A stretch of DNA of 40,717 nt, from NCBI GenBank assembly GCA_964621615.1, contig CAZUMW010000040.1, positions 1 through 40,717 of the forward strand. Reading direction: 5' to 3'. Shown one piece after another: positions 38,960 to 40,717 of the stretch; position 1 is the first letter of the stretch; the number at the start of each line of letters is the position of its first letter. Source of the stretch: CAZUMW01 sp964621615 (lineage in GTDB: Bacteria; Desulfobacterota; WTBG01; CAIYCZ01; CAIRTM01). The notes beneath the pieces are model-generated. The model was given only the letters and a program-made list of their open reading frames with translations, made no database searches and was not told the DNA's origin. Made by a program: the position numbers and the translations under genes.

Positions 38960-39167
38960 GTCTGCAAAAATCCCCCGATCTTCCGGTTGATCAAACACCG
39001 AAAGGTTACGCCCGGTATCGGCTGGAGTCAATATTTTTTGGTATTCTTGCAGCATGTGTTTATTTGGTCCGCGTTCCTGTGGTTAGCCGCAGTATGGTGC
39101 CGTTTTTGCGGGAAAATGATCATAGGGACAACCCCCCACGGCTTAAAGTTTAAGCAGAGGGGTAAAG

Positions 39168-39521
39168 CTACCCGGCAGCTGAAACGGCCTCAGGAATACC
39201 TCCTATATGCTCTTTTTTGCGCGCAGTGGTTTTGATACGGTACGGATAAAGCGGGCAGTCATCAGCCGTGCATTTTCGCACTTCATTAATGCGCCCGTCC
39301 ATGCACCACCGACAATACGCCCGGATCGCCCGGTCACGCTTTTTGGGATCCTGCCGCCCCCTGCCGTTCCGATAGAGGTGCAATGCACAGTCTGTCATGT
39401 TGCAGTTTTCTACCGCTGCATTCGACCATCCGCAACAGTTTTTGCACCGTTCCCGGATCGCCCGGCGCCGGTTCAGCTCCACCGTTTGGTGTCCGTTTTT
39501 GCCTAAGATCGTAAATCGCAT
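39168..39521 (-). CDS. Small Cys-rich protein with two zinc-binding-like repeats
   Basis: A 117-residue protein built from a duplication: RRAIRERCKNCCGWSNAAVENC then DCALHLYR, and later DRAIRAYCRWCMDGRINEVRKC then DCPLYPYR. Each repeat has CxxC ... C ... C, suggesting a zinc site per repeat. It lies 200 bp upstream of the integrase gene on the same strand, in the mobile element. Such small Cys-rich proteins occur in phage and island genomes; I do not know its function. ATG at 39521 has a weak GGGG upstream. Confidence 0.65.
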   Translation of the reverse strand: MRFTILGKNGHQTVELNRRRAIRERCKNCCGWSNAAVENCNMTDCALHLYRNGRGRQDPKKRDRAIRAYCRWCMDGRINEVRKCTADDCPLYPYRIKTTARKKEHIGGIPEAVSAAG

Positions 39522-39903
39522 AATTGCCCCATTTTTGACATTTTGTCACACTTTGCGCTAAGTGACTGACATTACTTGTTTTTTCTTAAAAGCTATATTC
39601 ATTCTAAACTTCCCGGATTCCGGATCTATTTGTTAACATATTGAAATTACTTTACTTTTACAAAAATGACCGTTGGTCAGATTTTCTGACAGGCGCTCCA
39701 GCGTCCGGTTAGTAATATGTTTTGTTCACTGTGCTGGTTAGAAATATCTGCTCTTTGTTTACCCCCCACCTTTGGAGACTCTAAAGACAGTATAATTTTT
39801 AGACTGGGGAAAATACGCTACTGGTATGAAAAGTAGAACAGTAGTCAGCGGGGTCGTTTTAAGCGAAACAAGCTACAGGTCTAAAAACAAGACCACGGCT
39901 GGT
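39522..39903. other. 382-bp AT-rich non-coding region in the mobile element
   Basis: No coding frame is convincing. It contains TGACCGTTGGTCA (inverted repeat near 39667-39679) and a terminator at its right end. It may hold operators and the promoter of the Cys-rich gene. Confidence 0.4.
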
Positions 39904-39905
39904 CT
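39883..39905 (-). terminator. Intrinsic terminator after the winged-helix gene
   Basis: On the minus strand AGACCA GCCG TGGTCT forms a 6-bp stem starting within the TAG stop codon, followed by TGTTTTT. Confidence 0.7.
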
Positions 39906-40350
39906 ATTTTTTGTACTTGCCTTTTTTCCAGGCCTTGCCAAACCCACGGGATGCGTCTGTCGTTTTTTTGAGCAGACCGGGCTCGAATAATCCCGGCTGC
40001 CCCCATTTGTAGAAACGCGTGCTGAGAGCATAGGTATTCATGCTGTAGCCGCCGCTCTTCAGGCCGCCCTGCTCGGTCATGTCGATGAAACCCTTGTTCT
40101 CAAGCTCGATGATGGCATTTCGCACAGCCTGTCGGCTTAGTCCGGTATCGCCCGCTATGATGCTATACGGTGTTTTAATCGGCTTTGCAGTGGCGGTTGT
40201 GCCCCGGAGCGGGCCGATTGTTTTTGATCGAAAAAAGAGATACACCTTCACCGATGAACCATTGAGACTTTGCCATGCCTCTGATTGCAGCAACTCCTTT
40301 TTTTCCAACATAACGAACGGCGGTGATTTTGAATTTTTATTGCGACTCAA
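39904..40350 (-). CDS. Winged-helix DNA-binding protein of the mobile element
   Basis: A 148-residue basic protein with a central winged helix: PYSIIAGDTGLSRQAVRNAIIELENKGFIDMTEQGG (about 62-97), similar to replication-initiator or RepL/phage replication-associated helix-turn-helix proteins. The N-terminus FVMLEKKELLQSEAWQSLNGSSVKVYLFF matches the usual lead-in of such phage proteins. The start is TTG at 40350, supported by GGAGGG 8 nt upstream. The tail is Lys-rich (KAWKKGKYKK). It may have a role in replication or regulation of the element. Confidence 0.7.
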   Translation of the reverse strand: MSRNKNSKSPPFVMLEKKELLQSEAWQSLNGSSVKVYLFFRSKTIGPLRGTTATAKPIKTPYSIIAGDTGLSRQAVRNAIIELENKGFIDMTEQGGLKSGGYSMNTYALSTRFYKWGQPGLFEPGLLKKTTDASRGFGKAWKKGKYKK

Positions 40351-40399
40351 AATAAAGCCCTCCGGAATGGCTCAAAGAATTAATATCCCGGCCATAATT

Positions 40400-40606
40400 T
40401 CATTGCTCATCATTGATGTAGCAGGCGCTCTCAGGAAGCCCCAGTACCGCCGCTAGTTTCGTAACACGCTTGTCACCGGGTTTTGGCCGCAGGCAGCCGC
40501 TTGTGATCTGATATAAGGTGCTGGGATGGATACCCGCCGCGTGCGCGGTAAGGTACATCGGTTTGCCCGTGTTGCGTATGGCTTCGTGAAATTTTGTTGA
40601 TAGCAT
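40400..40606 (-). CDS. Small XRE/Cro-type helix-turn-helix protein
   Basis: A 68-residue DNA-binding protein: LTAHAAGIHPSTLYQITSGCLRPKPGDKRVTKLAAVLGL is a Cro/CI-type HTH. ATG at 40606 has GGGGGT about 7 nt upstream. It is the first gene of the minus-strand run (40606 to 39904) in the element and probably controls lysogeny or excision. The C-terminus PESACYINDEQ is short, without a dimerisation domain. Confidence 0.75.
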   Translation of the reverse strand: MLSTKFHEAIRNTGKPMYLTAHAAGIHPSTLYQITSGCLRPKPGDKRVTKLAAVLGLPESACYINDEQ

Positions 40607-40717
40607 TACTTACCCCCTTGTTAATTGTTATTGTGATTCTTATTCTACTCGCAGGTCGAAAACATTGATGGCTCCGTAAAAAGTCCAGATTGATAACTAT
40701 TTGAAAAAACTTAATAT
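40607..40717. other. Right end of window, no gene seen
   Basis: Non-coding, AT-rich. The integrated element continues beyond the window; no second copy of the tmRNA 3' end was found here. Confidence 0.4.

Noticed and set aside
37761..40717. Right attachment site (second copy of the tmRNA 3' end)
   Set aside because: No repeat of the last tmRNA bases was found up to the window end.
1..40717. CRISPR array or tRNA genes including tRNA-Sec
   Set aside because: No regularly spaced repeats and no cloverleaf with a T-arm were found apart from the tmRNA.

Overview
The window looks like a chromosomal segment of a strictly anaerobic bacterium, most likely a Desulfobacterota (deltaproteobacterial-type) organism. 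This is inferred from the gene repertoire: selenium-dependent molybdenum hydroxylases, a selenocysteine-containing SelD, the archaeal-type entry to the aromatic amino acid pathway (ADH synthase plus 3-dehydroquinate synthase II), thiolase/enoyl-CoA hydratase, and a tmRNA with tag ADDYNYALAA. No 16S or other taxonomic marker is present, so the assignment is tentative. The DNA is GC-rich with AT-rich intergenic regions.

Layout. (1) 1-130: a structured RNA resembling a cobalamin riboswitch, followed by a TIM-barrel sugar isomerase-like gene. (2) 1076-6750, minus strand: cassette I of a selenium-dependent molybdenum hydroxylase (FAD, 2Fe-2S and molybdopterin subunits, an intrinsic terminator, then YqeB and a LysR regulator). 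(3) 7202-11683, minus strand: a run starting with selD (in-frame UGA plus SECIS hairpin), then a methyltransferase, a NadM-like nucleotidyltransferase, a MORN/YwqK-like protein, a second LysR regulator and a GAMT-like methyltransferase. (4) 11773-13374, minus: modB and modA. (5) 13736-17417: XdhC, a MoeA-like molybdopterin-binding protein with a cysteine-rich tail, and an ISNCY-type transposase homologue that has lost two of its three catalytic acids. (6) 17716-22450, plus: cassette II, a paralogue of cassette I with the same gene order and the same internal terminator before YqeB. (7) 22715-27840, plus: maturation genes (MoxR/CoxD-like AAA+, CoxE-like VWA protein, second XdhC, YqeC) and modC. 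(8) 27834-36365: an unusual glycosyl-phosphate transferase/CapD-like fusion, a HicB-like protein, a sugar epimerase, AroB' and AroA', thiolase, enoyl-CoA hydratase and unknown proteins. (9) 37404-37760: tmRNA, with a tyrosine integrase and small phage-like genes to its right. This is the left end of an element inserted at the tmRNA 3' end; its other end lies outside the window.

How it fits together. Molybdate import (ModABC), selenophosphate synthesis (SelD), Se/Mo cofactor maturation (YqeB x2, YqeC, XdhC x2, MoxR/CoxE, MoeA-like) and two complete molybdenum hydroxylases are concentrated in about 27 kb with two related LysR regulators. The hydroxylase substrates cannot be read from sequence; purines, nicotinate or other N-heterocycles are the family's usual substrates. 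The least explained items are the transposase-derived protein between the cofactor gene and cassette II, the five genes following selD, the Arg-to-Gln difference at the substrate pocket of hydroxylase I, and an inverted pair of intergenic repeats flanking the 13.7-26 kb block.
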